Of a stretch of DNA of 64,000 nucleotides, positions 8,601 to 17,786 are shown piece after piece; within the stretch, counting starts at the first letter, position 1; every line of letters starts with the position of its first letter. The notes under the pieces are model-generated. The model was not told the DNA's origin, searched no databases, and saw nothing but the letters and a program-made list of their open reading frames with translations. Source of the stretch: CAWABB01 sp963780165 (GTDB lineage Bacteria > Bacteroidota > Ignavibacteria > UBA10030 > UBA6906); assembly GCA_963780165.1 (NCBI GenBank), contig CAWABB010000008.1, positions 28,337 to 92,336 on the forward strand. Reading direction: 5' to 3'. The position numbers were made by a program, and so were the translations under genes.

Positions 8601-9277
8601 ATACCATTCTGATCATCGAGGATGATCCCGCGATCGTGCGCGGCCTTCGCGAGACGCTGGCCGCGGAGCACTTCTCGGTGCTCTCGGCATCCACGGCGCA
8701 GGAAGGCCTGGACCGGGCGCACAAGGAGGCGGTCGACCTGATCGTCCTCGACCTGAGGTTGCCCGACAGGGACGGTTCAGAGGTGTGCAGGGAACTCCGC
8801 CGGGAGAAGATCGGCACGCCTATCCTCGTGCTGAGCGCGAAGAAAAGCGAGACTGACAAAGTCGTCCTGCTGGAGATTGGCGCGGATGACTACCTGACGA
8901 AGCCCTTCAGTCCGCGAGAGCTGGTCGCCCGTATCAGGGCGCTCCTGCGCCGGCCGCCAACGCTCAACGACGGCCTCACGGAGTACAGGTTCGGGGATGT
9001 GTATGTCGACTTCCGGAAGCATGAAGTGACCAAGTCGGGCGAGAAAGCCATCCTCACCGCGCGCGAGCTGCATCTCCTCCAGTTCTTCGCCCAGCGGGAG
9101 GGGAAGGTGGTCACGCGGGATGAGATCCTCAATGAGGTGTGGGGATACGAGAGCTTCCCGACGACGCGGACAGTGGACAACTATATACTCGCGCTGCGGA
9201 AGAAGCTCGAGGACGACCCGGCCAACCCCAGACATTTCCTGACGGTGTACACGTCCGGATACAAGTTCGTGAAGTAG
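8597..9277 (+). CDS. OmpR/PhoB-family response regulator
   Basis: DNA-binding response regulator of 226 aa. It has a receiver domain with phospho-acceptor Asp52 and the DDYLTKPF lysine segment, then a winged-helix trans_reg_C domain (about 130-226) containing LTARELHLLQFFA and TRTVDNYILALRKKLE. It is translationally coupled to the receiver-cyclase gene by an ATGA overlap and belongs to the operon with the multi-TM GAF kinase. Targets are unknown. The gene ends 15 bp before the convergent radical SAM gene. Confidence 0.92.
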   Translation: MNTILIIEDDPAIVRGLRETLAAEHFSVLSASTAQEGLDRAHKEAVDLIVLDLRLPDRDGSEVCRELRREKIGTPILVLSAKKSETDKVVLLEIGADDYLTKPFSPRELVARIRALLRRPPTLNDGLTEYRFGDVYVDFRKHEVTKSGEKAILTARELHLLQFFAQREGKVVTRDEILNEVWGYESFPTTRTVDNYILALRKKLEDDPANPRHFLTVYTSGYKFVK

Positions 9278-9292
9278 TCCCGCGCGGATGCA

Positions 9293-10747
9293 TCACGCCG
9301 CTTCTGTTGCAGGAGACAGGGTCTGTGCGACCGGCCCCCCATCATACCGGGCCGCCCCGTTCCCGCTGCGCTCCCGCCGTGCCTTCGCCGAGCGTCCGAA
9401 AACGCGCTCCCGCGCATGATGCCACTGGAAGAACGAAAGCTCGAGGTAGATGACAAAGCCAAGCGCGAGGCGGAAGGCCAGCGAGCGAAGCGATGTCCAG
9501 TGCCGCTGCGCTGATGCGAAAGCCACCCACCTGCGAAGGATGTTGACCGGCCTGTAGAATTCCCTCGTAACCCCCTCGAACGCTTGCCGGACCTCGGCCT
9601 CGCTGAGAAGAGGATGCCTGAATACCAGGTGGTCGCCTTCGTAGTGCGACAGGTCGGTGTCGGTCAACCTGCCTTCGGCGACGACCTGCCTGTACCAGGG
9701 CGTTCCGTAGATCGGGATCGAGATCGAGGGGAGGATCACCATGGTCCCCACCTCCCTGAGTTTCGCCGCGAGCATGCTGTAGTAGTCGGCCGTGTCCTCC
9801 TCCAGCGCAAACATGAGCCCCGTGAACGTGAGGATTCCCCGTTCATGCAGGGCGCGAAACGCCTCCCTGTATTCCTCGACGCGATTCTGCCGCTTCTGCA
9901 CCCCTCTCAGGCTGTGCTGGTTCAGTGACTCCATCCCGATGAAGGCCATCCGGCAGTTGGCCGCGTCCAGCAGCTCGATGAACTCGGGATCCCGCAGGCA
10001 CTCAATGCTGAACTGAACGCCGACCCCCCAGAACTTCAACTTCGCAACCTCTCGCAAGACCGCCTTCGCATGCTGGATGTCCCCTCCGAGGTTGTTGTCG
10101 AGGATCATGGCAACCTTTCGCTTCCACCAGGGAAGGCCTGCGGTTGCTGTCAGGTCGCGGACGACATCCTTCACGGGCCTGGGTCGAAATGGCTGCCTCC
10201 GGATGTTGAGCTGGCAATACGTGCACGGGTGAGGGCATCCGCGGGACGTCTCTGTGACGATCGGGACCGTGAAGCTTCGCTCCACGAGGTCGTACCGCGG
10301 CGGGGGGATATCGGCCAGGGACGGTGTCGGGGGCGCATCGTACCTGGCCTTCAGCCGTCCCGCGACAAGATCGTGCACCATGACCGGCCAGACCCCTTGC
10401 GCTTCACCCACCAGGACGGAGTCGAAGTGCTCTTGTGCCTCTTCCGGGAATGCGGAGATGTACTTGCCTCCGCCGATCACAGTCTTTCCGAGAGATCTGA
10501 ATCGGTGCGCGACATCGAACGCGTGAGGTGCGAGGTAATCCATGAAGCTGAGCGCGATGGCATCCGCGTCCGTGTCGTACCGGATCGCCCGGGCCATTTC
10601 GTGAACGACCTCCACGTCGACGACGGGAGGGGTCATTCCGGCCAGGAGGATCCCGGGGAGGGGAGGAGCGGGGCTCTTGGCGTAGTACGGGGTTTCTTCC
10701 GCGAGGTTCTGAAAGAGAACGATGATCTGAATCTTCAGGCGACGCAT
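9293..10747 (-). CDS. B12-binding-domain radical SAM protein
   Basis: Radical SAM enzyme of 484 aa. The N-terminal ~140 residues match the cobalamin-binding-like domain of BchE/HpnJ-type enzymes but lack an obvious DxHxxG lower-ligand motif. The radical SAM core begins with CPHPCTYC (Cys171, 175, 178), which binds the 4Fe-4S cluster that cleaves SAM. The C-terminal ~100 residues are mixed hydrophobic and basic. The ATG at 10747 is chosen because GGAGGG lies just upstream. It is the last gene of a five-gene operon with UbiA, DagK-like, ThiL-like and alpha-oxoamine synthase genes, 37 nt after the synthase stop. A methylation or C-C/C-H rearrangement on a lipid or prenyl product is inferred from context; the substrate is unknown. 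Confidence 0.85.
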   Translation of the reverse strand: MRRLKIQIIVLFQNLAEETPYYAKSPAPPLPGILLAGMTPPVVDVEVVHEMARAIRYDTDADAIALSFMDYLAPHAFDVAHRFRSLGKTVIGGGKYISAFPEEAQEHFDSVLVGEAQGVWPVMVHDLVAGRLKARYDAPPTPSLADIPPPRYDLVERSFTVPIVTETSRGCPHPCTYCQLNIRRQPFRPRPVKDVVRDLTATAGLPWWKRKVAMILDNNLGGDIQHAKAVLREVAKLKFWGVGVQFSIECLRDPEFIELLDAANCRMAFIGMESLNQHSLRGVQKRQNRVEEYREAFRALHERGILTFTGLMFALEEDTADYYSMLAAKLREVGTMVILPSISIPIYGTPWYRQVVAEGRLTDTDLSHYEGDHLVFRHPLLSEAEVRQAFEGVTREFYRPVNILRRWVAFASAQRHWTSLRSLAFRLALGFVIYLELSFFQWHHARERVFGRSAKARRERSGNGAARYDGGPVAQTLSPATEAA

Positions 10748-10784
10748 ATTCCCTCCGATTGTTCCGGGGCGCAAGGTCCGTAGC

Positions 10785-12101
10785 TCAGACGGCCACGGCG
10801 TGTGCAACGGTGGCCTGCGACCAGATCTGCTCGACGGTGCGGGCGAGCCTGTCAATGTCCTCGCGCGTGTGAGACGCCATGATGCTGATCCGGAACCGCT
10901 GCTGGTTCGCGGGAACAGCGGGATACTCGATCGAGTTCACGAAAATACCCTGCGCATGAAACTCGCGGGCCGCGCTCCTGATATCCATGTCCGACGGCAC
11001 GCGGAGCGGCAGGATGGGTGTCTCGCCGCCGATCTCAAACCCGAGGCTGCGGAGCGCCTCAGCCGCATAGGCGACATTCCAGTGGAGCTGCTCGACGCGG
11101 TCGGGCTCGCATTCAAGAACGTCAAGGCCGGCCAGGACGCTGGCGACGACCGGCGGCGGCAGCGAGGCGGAAAACATGTACGAGCGCGAGAAGAACCGCA
11201 GGTAGTCCACCAACGGGCGGGAGGCGGCGACAAAACCACCCGTTACCGCGAATGTCTTGCTGAACGTCCCCATCACGACCGGGATGCTCCCCTTGAGTCC
11301 GAAATGTTCGGGCGTGCCGTGTCCGCTGGGTCCCATCGCTCCGGTGCCGTGAGCGTCATCCAGGAGCAGAATGGCACCGCGGGAGTTGCACAGATTCAGA
11401 ATGGTGCGGAGCGGGGGGAGGTCTCCGTCCATCGAATAGACCCCTTCGATGCCGACGTAGAGATCGCCCGTGCAGGTCTGGCGTTCACGATCCAGCAGGG
11501 CGCGGAGCGCTTCAACGTCATTGTGCGGGAAGTGGAAGGACGGTACGCCCGCCATCGTGATGCCGTCGATGAACGAGGCATGGCTGTACGCGTCGTAGAT
11601 GACGCGGTCGCCTGCGTGCGCGAGCCCCGAGATCAGGCCGACGTTGGCCGCGTAGCCGCTGGAGAACAGCATCGCATCCTCGGCACCCTTCAGGTCTGCG
11701 AGGCGCTCTTCGAGCGCGCGGTGCAGGGTCGTGTATCCGTTGAGCAGGGGCGGCCCGCCGACGCCGGTGCCGAACTCCTGCACCGCCGCGGTCATCCGGG
11801 CTTTCACATAGGGATGGTTGGCCAGGCCGAGATAGTTGTTCGAGCCGAACATCAGCATCCGCCTGGTCTCTCCGGTTTCCGGGTCCAGCACCGTGACCTC
11901 GCGATCCGCGGCAGAGCCAATCACGCGCATGCAGCCCATCTCGTTCCGCTGCTTGAGGTCGTGAAGGAAATGCTGGAAGAACTCCGCGCGTTCGTGAATG
12001 CGCTGCTTCCGCCCGTGCAGGAGGATCTTGCGGAGGTCGAAATTCTCGCCTCCCTGGTATGCTATCTTCTCGTTCATCGCTCCGTCTTTCATTGTGGTCA
12101 C
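10785..12101 (-). CDS. Alpha-oxoamine synthase (serine palmitoyltransferase/KBL/BioF family)
   Basis: PLP enzyme that condenses an amino acid with an acyl-CoA or acyl-ACP, releasing CO2. It has 438 aa from the coupled GTG at 12101. Visible family features are His174 (AYSHASFID), the LLDDAHGTG motif with Asp249 and His251, and the Schiff-base lysine in TFSKTFAVTGG (Lys282). The N-terminal extension of about 60 residues before the FGSNNYLGL motif fits serine palmitoyltransferase or related lipid synthases better than BioF. The GTG overlaps the stop of the ThiL-like gene (GTGA); in-frame ATGs at 12092 and 12077 are alternatives. Neighbouring lipid kinase and prenyltransferase genes suggest a sphingoid- or amino-ketone-type lipid product. 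Confidence 0.85.
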   Translation of the reverse strand: MTTMKDGAMNEKIAYQGGENFDLRKILLHGRKQRIHERAEFFQHFLHDLKQRNEMGCMRVIGSAADREVTVLDPETGETRRMLMFGSNNYLGLANHPYVKARMTAAVQEFGTGVGGPPLLNGYTTLHRALEERLADLKGAEDAMLFSSGYAANVGLISGLAHAGDRVIYDAYSHASFIDGITMAGVPSFHFPHNDVEALRALLDRERQTCTGDLYVGIEGVYSMDGDLPPLRTILNLCNSRGAILLLDDAHGTGAMGPSGHGTPEHFGLKGSIPVVMGTFSKTFAVTGGFVAASRPLVDYLRFFSRSYMFSASLPPPVVASVLAGLDVLECEPDRVEQLHWNVAYAAEALRSLGFEIGGETPILPLRVPSDMDIRSAAREFHAQGIFVNSIEYPAVPANQQRFRISIMASHTREDIDRLARTVEQIWSQATVAHAVAV

Positions 12102-13213
12102 AATGCAATATCGCCTTGCGGGAGCGGCACGCTGTCACGGTTTTGCCCGGATTCTGTCAATATTCTGTCATGAATGGCCTGCAGGCCCCGAATACAGGCA
12201 CGGGGGTCTGTGCGTGCGAGGCCCACAGCCTCCATGATGGCGGGTAGATCCAGCGTGACGGTCATTCCAGCGACGTTGGCCCGCAGGCCCGGCTCGGCCA
12301 CGGCCGTCCCGAGCCGAACTGGCGCTCTGCCGGTGGTCCGTGACAGCTCCTCGAGCCGGACGATCGCATCCGGCGGGAGGGCAAACACCAGCTCGTACTC
12401 GCCGTGCTCTCCGGCAAGCATGCACCAGGGAGGGAGTCCGTGGGCGGACGCGATGCTCGCTGTCGTGTCGTCGAGGCAGGCCTCCCACCCGGCGTCCAGG
12501 TCGATGCCGATGCCGTTGAGCCGCATCAACTCGCAGAGCGTTGTGAAGAGTCCGTCGCTGCTGTCCATGCATGCCGACGCGAAACCCGAGAGGATTTTCC
12601 CCTCCGCGAGCCGCGCGATTGGGCGAAATGACAGCGAAGCTGTCCGGTCGCCAAGCAGCCTGAGAAGCGCGAAGGCATTTCCCGCCCCCAGCGGCCCTGT
12701 GGAATAGACAATATCGCCGGGAGACATGCCGACGCGGCGCAGCGGTTTGCTCCCGGCAATCCCTACGGCGCACCCGGTCAGCCGGAGCTCCCGGCCTGTA
12801 TTGGTGTCGCCCCCCAGCAAGAACGTTCCGGCCTCGCGAAGGGCGTCGCGTATCCCTTCCTGCAGCCGGCGGAGGTCGGCCTCGGAGGAGTCCGGAGGAA
12901 GCGTCTCCGACATGAGGAGACCCAGGGGCGACGCACCCGTCGCCGCAAGGTCGCTGAGGCTTGCCATGCACGCCACCCATCCGATCATGTACGGGTCGCT
13001 GTACAGGCCTGACGCGATCTCCTCTTCGATCGAGTCAACTGTCACGGCGAGGACGGGCCCTGAGGTGTCGGCAGACCCGGAGGGCGTGCCGGCACGGTCC
13101 AGGCGGACCAGCTCCGCGTCGCTTTCATGGGTCGCGTTGATCTGCAGGGGGGATCGCGAAAAGCCCGCGACGAGAAGATCGATCAGCGCGTTTTCAGAAC
13201 GGATCGCAGTCAT
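12098..13213 (-). CDS. ThiL/PurM-superfamily (AIR synthase-like) kinase or ligase
   Basis: Protein of 371 aa with the two-domain AIR-synthase fold signature. An N-terminal segment VTVDSIEEE with nearby ASLSDLAATGASPLG matches the nucleotide/Mg-binding half, GGDTNTG and MSPGDIVYSTGPLGAG mark the second domain, and CMDSSDGL is the conserved ThiL-like motif. Thiamine-monophosphate kinase is the closest well-known relative, but the usual N-terminal GDDAA motif is replaced by a different sequence. The gene also sits inside a lipid-type operon rather than near thiamine genes. A different phosphorylation substrate is therefore likely. The start at 13213 overlaps the stop of the DagK-like gene (ATGA), and the stop overlaps the start of the oxoamine synthase. 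Confidence 0.72.
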   Translation of the reverse strand: MTAIRSENALIDLLVAGFSRSPLQINATHESDAELVRLDRAGTPSGSADTSGPVLAVTVDSIEEEIASGLYSDPYMIGWVACMASLSDLAATGASPLGLLMSETLPPDSSEADLRRLQEGIRDALREAGTFLLGGDTNTGRELRLTGCAVGIAGSKPLRRVGMSPGDIVYSTGPLGAGNAFALLRLLGDRTASLSFRPIARLAEGKILSGFASACMDSSDGLFTTLCELMRLNGIGIDLDAGWEACLDDTTASIASAHGLPPWCMLAGEHGEYELVFALPPDAIVRLEELSRTTGRAPVRLGTAVAEPGLRANVAGMTVTLDLPAIMEAVGLARTDPRACIRGLQAIHDRILTESGQNRDSVPLPQGDIAL

Positions 13214-14154
13214 GAGCACACCCTGAGGAAGTCTCTGTGGACGTTGAATGCGAAGCGGCTGCCACGGACGATTTCACCGTCGATTTCCAGCGCCACCGGT
13301 GTCGCGGAGGTGACGGTGAGCGTGGGGGTGAGGAAGTGCGTGCAGTGGGAGGATGGGACGCACCGTCCGCGCAGGAGATCCGCAAGGAAGCGCACGAGGT
13401 GTGCGTGGCGTGCGCGGGACAGCAAGACCACGCCCATCATGCCGGGAGCGGTCCATGTGTCAGGGAACGAAAGCGAGCCCGATACCCACGGACTCTTCAG
13501 CACAGAAAGGTTTGTGACCGAATGTGAAGCCGCCTCCCCATTCACCAACATCACGGAGAGGCGCAGGTCGCTCAGGCTGAGGAGCGTCCGTACGATCGCG
13601 ACGAGAATTGCCGCGGGAGTTGAGAGCCGTTTCAGGATTCGCAGCAGCGCACCGCCCCCATTGAATCGCGTGTTGGCAGCGGCGGTAACGCCGAACCCGC
13701 CGTTGAGCAGGAACCATCGGGTCCGCGTCTCTTCGTTCTCGGTGATATCGACCGAAACGGCATCGCGCGGGAGTGTCCTGGAGGCATCGATGGCCACCGG
13801 GGTCCCGCGTATGGTCCGGCGCAGGCGGCGCGGTTTGTGAAAGTCGTTGCTCGAGCCGAGGCCCACCGCTCCGACAGAGACATGTTCGAGCGTGGCCGGG
13901 TTCGCAGGTCCCGCGGCCCCGGAGCGCTCCACGAGCGTGTTGACCATGCTGTTCACCGTGCCGTCACCGCCGGCCGCGATGAACGTCCGCTCGCCGCGTG
14001 CGTATCGCATACGCACCAGCTCCAGAAGCTCCGGCATCGTGCGGTTGAGAAACGCCGTTCCGCCCATCGCTGCCGCGTCCATCTCCGCCCGCACCGGGGC
14101 CCATCGCCTGGATGCCCGGCCGCCGCCTGCGTTCGTGTTGACGATGATGATCAT
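13210..14154 (-). CDS. Diacylglycerol/sphingosine kinase-family lipid kinase
   Basis: Soluble lipid kinase of 314 aa in the DAGK catalytic family. The N-terminus MIIIVNTNAGGGRASRR is the typical first strand and phosphate loop. The nucleotide-binding motif GGDGT is at residues 62-66, followed by GAVGLGSSNDF in the GTGNDFA position. It would phosphorylate a lipid hydroxyl (diacylglycerol, sphingoid base, ceramide or isoprenoid alcohol). It follows the UbiA gene after 9 nt and overlaps the ThiL-like gene by 4 nt. Pairing with an alpha-oxoamine synthase makes a sphingoid-type substrate attractive, but this is inference. Confidence 0.85.
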   Translation of the reverse strand: MIIIVNTNAGGGRASRRWAPVRAEMDAAAMGGTAFLNRTMPELLELVRMRYARGERTFIAAGGDGTVNSMVNTLVERSGAAGPANPATLEHVSVGAVGLGSSNDFHKPRRLRRTIRGTPVAIDASRTLPRDAVSVDITENEETRTRWFLLNGGFGVTAAANTRFNGGGALLRILKRLSTPAAILVAIVRTLLSLSDLRLSVMLVNGEAASHSVTNLSVLKSPWVSGSLSFPDTWTAPGMMGVVLLSRARHAHLVRFLADLLRGRCVPSSHCTHFLTPTLTVTSATPVALEIDGEIVRGSRFAFNVHRDFLRVCS

Positions 14155-14163
14155 GGCGTCCGC

Positions 14164-15123
14164 TCAGATCTGTGACTGCGATGGCCTGCGCATCAGTGTT
14201 GCGACGAAGGCGCCGTAGAGCACGAGGAGAGGCAACAGCCACTCCGGCCGGGCGCTCACCGAGATTGCCGTCAGGCCGAGCAGGTAGACGTGGACGGTGA
14301 GTCCGATCGGGCCGTGGGCTTCCTGGTCCGTTCTGACGCGATGCAATTGAAACTGGGCCGCAATGCTGAGCATGACGGCGAGTGTCAGGAGCGCCATCGC
14401 CGGGAGTGCGACCTTCCGGGCTGCCATGAACGCGGCGGCCAGGAACAAACCGGCGAGAAGGTCGCTGACTATGGAAGCGGCGCGTCTGCCGAACACGACG
14501 GGGAACGTGCGGTACGCCGTCACCGCGTCGGCGGAAATATCCTTGAAGTAGCCCGCGAGGACGAAGTTGGCGTATCCGAAGAAGACCGCGCCCGCGGCCG
14601 CGGGGATGCAGGGCCGCTGGACGAACGCGATGGAGCCATCGGCGCTGCTTCCCGCCATGACGAAGAGGATGACGACGATCAGCGCGTTGTACGCCGGGCC
14701 TCCCCACCAGCGGCGCTTGAACCATGTGTACGTGGCCAGACCGATGACGCCAAGGATGCCCGGAGCGATGGTATGGGGAGACATGGAAACGAAGACCGTG
14801 ACGCATGTGACCTGACCCAGAAGGCTGACAATCATGACATCCCTGGTCCGCACCTCGCCGCGTGTCAGCGGCCTGTACGGCGCCGAGATGGCGTCGGTGT
14901 CCACCTGGAAACAGTCCGTGAGCGCCTGGCCGAACCCGTACGTCAGAAACGAGGCGGCGGCGATGGCCAGGCCCCGCAGCGGATCGATCTCCCGGGCCAG
15001 CGAAAGTGCGACCACACCCGTGATTCCCGAGACAAACAGCAGATAGGGACGCATGGTGACCCCGTATGCCGCGGCGAAGCGGAAGCTGAGAATCGGCGCC
15101 GGCGTGAACGCAAATGATTTCAT
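14164..15123 (-). CDS. UbiA-superfamily prenyltransferase
   Basis: Integral membrane prenyltransferase of 319 aa with about eight to nine hydrophobic helices. The first Asp-rich motif is DCFQVDTDAISAPYRPLTRG (Asp70, 75, 77), matching the NDxxDxxxDxxxxPxRPL pattern that binds prenyl diphosphate through Mg2+. The second is KDISADAVTAYRTFP later in the chain. The ATG at 15123 follows GAAGGGA and is preferred to an upstream start at 15192; MRPYLLFV at residue 25 is another option. It is the first gene of the five-gene lipid-type operon. The acceptor (aromatic, glycerol phosphate or other) cannot be read from sequence. Confidence 0.85.
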   Translation of the reverse strand: MKSFAFTPAPILSFRFAAAYGVTMRPYLLFVSGITGVVALSLAREIDPLRGLAIAAASFLTYGFGQALTDCFQVDTDAISAPYRPLTRGEVRTRDVMIVSLLGQVTCVTVFVSMSPHTIAPGILGVIGLATYTWFKRRWWGGPAYNALIVVILFVMAGSSADGSIAFVQRPCIPAAAGAVFFGYANFVLAGYFKDISADAVTAYRTFPVVFGRRAASIVSDLLAGLFLAAAFMAARKVALPAMALLTLAVMLSIAAQFQLHRVRTDQEAHGPIGLTVHVYLLGLTAISVSARPEWLLPLLVLYGAFVATLMRRPSQSQI

Positions 15124-15215
15124 CGAATGTCCCTTCAGTGTCCACCACCATGATAGGGAACGGGGAGGGGGAAGATGTCGGGGATTTGTCACGATCCTGT
15201 CAGGGGTCGCCGGCC

Positions 15216-15243
15216 TTGATTTTCATCCGCCGGACGTTATCTT
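15216..15243 (+). promoter_or_regulatory. Candidate promoter for the M14 carboxypeptidase gene
   Basis: TTGATT at 15216-15221 and TATCTT at 15238-15243 are separated by 16 bp. The same TATCTT -10-like hexamer occurs in the stronger lacI promoter at 25785. The site lies about 95 bp upstream of the ATG at 15338. Confidence 0.35.
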
Positions 15244-15337
15244 GCAGGTGATATGCCTTCGCGCGCAACCCCAGGCTGTCCCCGCAGCGCTCGCCGACCC
15301 CATCGCGAACCCTTTCACCATTAACGGCACCGGAGCC

Positions 15338-17749
15338 ATGCACAGACGAACGATCCTCGCACTGCTCGTTGTGCTCGCCTCGCAGGTCCTTTCAGTCCCG
15401 GCCTCCGCCGGCGGGAACAAGTGGATGTCCGTAGAGATTCCTGTCCCCCGCGCGGGCGACCTGACCGCCTTGATCGCTGCCGGCATCGATCCTGAGGGTG
15501 CGCTGGGGAAGCCCGGCGGTCCGATGAGATTTGTGGTCGACGAGCGGACGCTCGGGAAGCTGTCGGCTTCCGGCGTCAGTGTGCGCGTGGTCGACGGCGA
15601 CCTCGTAGCGTCGTATGCGAGCCGCTTGAAGGGGCCGGCGGATGCCCTCGGCCGGGGCATCGGCAGCATGGGCGGGTACTACACGCTCGAAGAAGTCATC
15701 AAACAGCTCGACTCTCTTCACCTTCTCTTTCCGAATGTCATCGGGGTTCGCGAGAGCATCGGCGTGTCGTTGCAGGGCAGGGCCATCTGGGCCGTGCGCG
15801 TCACGGGCGATCCCGCAACCGCTCCTGCCCGCCCGCGCGTGTTCTTCAACGGCCTTACTCATGCCCGCGAGCCCATGGGGATGATGACGATCCTGCATCT
15901 CCTCTGGTACGTGGGCGAGCGGTATGACGTCGATCCGGAGGTCACGCACCTCCTCGGGACCCGCGAGCTCTGGGTCGTCCCGGTCGTCAATCCCGACGGC
16001 TACGAGGCGAACCGGCGCTTTGCCCCGAACGGAGGCGGGATGCGTCGGAAGAACATGCGGAACGCGGTGACCGACGATGACACCCGCGGCGTCGACCTGA
16101 ACCGGAACTACGGGTTTCAATGGGGCTACGACGACTTCGGATCAACCCCTTACCCTGAGGACCTGGCGTACAGGGGATCCGCCCCGTTCAGCGAGCCCGA
16201 GACGCAGGTCATCCGGAACTTCTGCATCGACAGGCAGTTCCTCCTCGCGCTCAACTATCATTCGTACAGCAACGTGCTGATCTACCCGTGGGGATATCTC
16301 GATGAGGAGACGGAGGATTCCCTCATCTACCGGGAGTATGCCTCAGCGATGACCCGGCACAACGGGTACGCGTACGGAACGGGTGACCAGGTGATCGGGT
16401 ATCCGACGAATGGCGACGCCGACGACTGGATGTACGGCGAGAGGAGCGTGAAACCGAAAGTCCTGTCGATGACGCCAGAAGTCGGGACCGGCACCGACGG
16501 CTTCTGGCCCGAACCGGACCGGATCCTTCCTCTAGCCGAGGCGAATGTGCGCCCGAACCTCATCATGCTCTGGGCCGCGGGAGGATACCCGCGCCTCCGG
16601 TCGGCGGAAGTGGTGGACTCTTCGGGCGACGGTTTCCTGGAACGGGGAGAGCCGTTCACGATTCACGCGACCGTTGCGAATGCGGGACTGAGCGGTCTGG
16701 ACAATCTGAGCGTCTCGGTTGCGGCAGGCTCGCCCGCCGTCGAACTTGACAGGAAAGACACGACGCTGACCGACATCCTCTCTCGAACGACCCGCGATTG
16801 CACGTTCACCGGAAGAGCGGGATGGACTGCGGTGGACGGCGCGGAGGAGGACATCATCGTCTCGTTCGGCGTTGGCGGAGAGCCCGTGCTCTTCGATTCG
16901 ATGCACGTGACGTTCGGCAAGGCACAGGTCGTGTTCCAGGACGGAGCGGAGTCGGACCTTGGCGCCTGGAGACCGTCAAGCAGCTGGGGCAAAAGCTCCG
17001 CGTCGCACAGCGGGGATTGGTCGCTCAGCGACAGCCCGATCGGCGCGTATCAAAACAGCGCTTCTTCTGAGCTGCGGCTCTCCTCTCCGGTGCGGATTCC
17101 GGCCGGTGCGACGGCCGCGGAACTCGTGTTCTGGACGCGGTGGGAGATCGAAACCCTCTATGATTTCGGTCAGGTGCAGGCGTCCACGAATGGCGGGACA
17201 ACGTGGAGGCCGCTCGCGGGGAGGTACACGAAGGCGGGTTCGGGCCTCGGCGTGCAGGCGCCCGGTGAACCCGGGTACGACTCACGCCAGATCGAATGGT
17301 TGGAAGAGAGGATTGACCTGAGCGGCTTCAGGGGCGATTCTCTGTTGATCAGATTCGTCCTGAGCAGCGACGAGTATCTGGCGATGGACGGATGGTACGT
17401 CGATGACATCCAGGTCCGCGTCTTCGGCGACGGAGTCTCGTCCGCCGGCGATCCCGCGAGGCAACCCCGGGCGTTCGGGCTGGCCCAGAACTTCCCGAAT
17501 CCGTTCAACCCCGAGACCATCATCGAATACACGGTCGGCGAGTGGGAGTCCTCGGGCGAGGGGAGAGGGGTCGAGCTGGTGGTCTATGATCTGCTCGGGC
17601 GGAAGCTGCTGACGCTGGTGAACGAGGCCAAGCGGCCGGGGAAGTACCGCGTCCGGGTGGATGGACGGGGACTTTCGAGCGGAACCTACTTTTATAGAAT
17701 GCGGGCCGGCGAGTTCGTCGAGACGCGGACGCTGACGGTCATCCGATAG
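15338..17749 (+). CDS. Secreted M14 zinc carboxypeptidase with T9SS sorting domain
   Basis: Secreted peptidase of 803 aa. A signal peptide (about 1-24) is followed by a prodomain-like segment and an M14 carboxypeptidase T/A-like domain (about 110-410). Zinc ligands are His175 and Glu178 (THAREP) and His308 (LNYHSY). Arg256 in DLNRNYG fits the substrate-binding position, and Glu381 (TPEVGTGTDG) is the catalytic base. A beta-rich central region with an immune-reactive or MAM-like fold (about 530-700) precedes a C-terminal sorting domain with NFPNPFNPETIIEY and YDLLGRKLLTLVNE, which directs proteins through T9SS. The ATG at 15338 gives the signal peptide directly; the frame is open upstream to 15053 but that part overlaps the UbiA gene and has no signal. 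It is convergent with the anti-sigma gene. Confidence 0.9.
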   Translation: MHRRTILALLVVLASQVLSVPASAGGNKWMSVEIPVPRAGDLTALIAAGIDPEGALGKPGGPMRFVVDERTLGKLSASGVSVRVVDGDLVASYASRLKGPADALGRGIGSMGGYYTLEEVIKQLDSLHLLFPNVIGVRESIGVSLQGRAIWAVRVTGDPATAPARPRVFFNGLTHAREPMGMMTILHLLWYVGERYDVDPEVTHLLGTRELWVVPVVNPDGYEANRRFAPNGGGMRRKNMRNAVTDDDTRGVDLNRNYGFQWGYDDFGSTPYPEDLAYRGSAPFSEPETQVIRNFCIDRQFLLALNYHSYSNVLIYPWGYLDEETEDSLIYREYASAMTRHNGYAYGTGDQVIGYPTNGDADDWMYGERSVKPKVLSMTPEVGTGTDGFWPEPDRILPLAEANVRPNLIMLWAAGGYPRLRSAEVVDSSGDGFLERGEPFTIHATVANAGLSGLDNLSVSVAAGSPAVELDRKDTTLTDILSRTTRDCTFTGRAGWTAVDGAEEDIIVSFGVGGEPVLFDSMHVTFGKAQVVFQDGAESDLGAWRPSSSWGKSSASHSGDWSLSDSPIGAYQNSASSELRLSSPVRIPAGATAAELVFWTRWEIETLYDFGQVQASTNGGTTWRPLAGRYTKAGSGLGVQAPGEPGYDSRQIEWLEERIDLSGFRGDSLLIRFVLSSDEYLAMDGWYVDDIQVRVFGDGVSSAGDPARQPRAFGLAQNFPNPFNPETIIEYTVGEWESSGEGRGVELVVYDLLGRKLLTLVNEAKRPGKYRVRVDGRGLSSGTYFYRMRAGEFVETRTLTVIR

Positions 17750-17786
17750 TCCACCACCCGCCGTATCCGGGTGAGACGAGCCTGCG

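Noticed and set aside
13964..15151. Alternative minus-strand frame overlapping the UbiA and DagK genes
   Set aside because: The neighbouring minus frame encodes clear UbiA and GGDGT motifs with good ribosome sites; this frame is rich in Arg, Gly and His without motifs.
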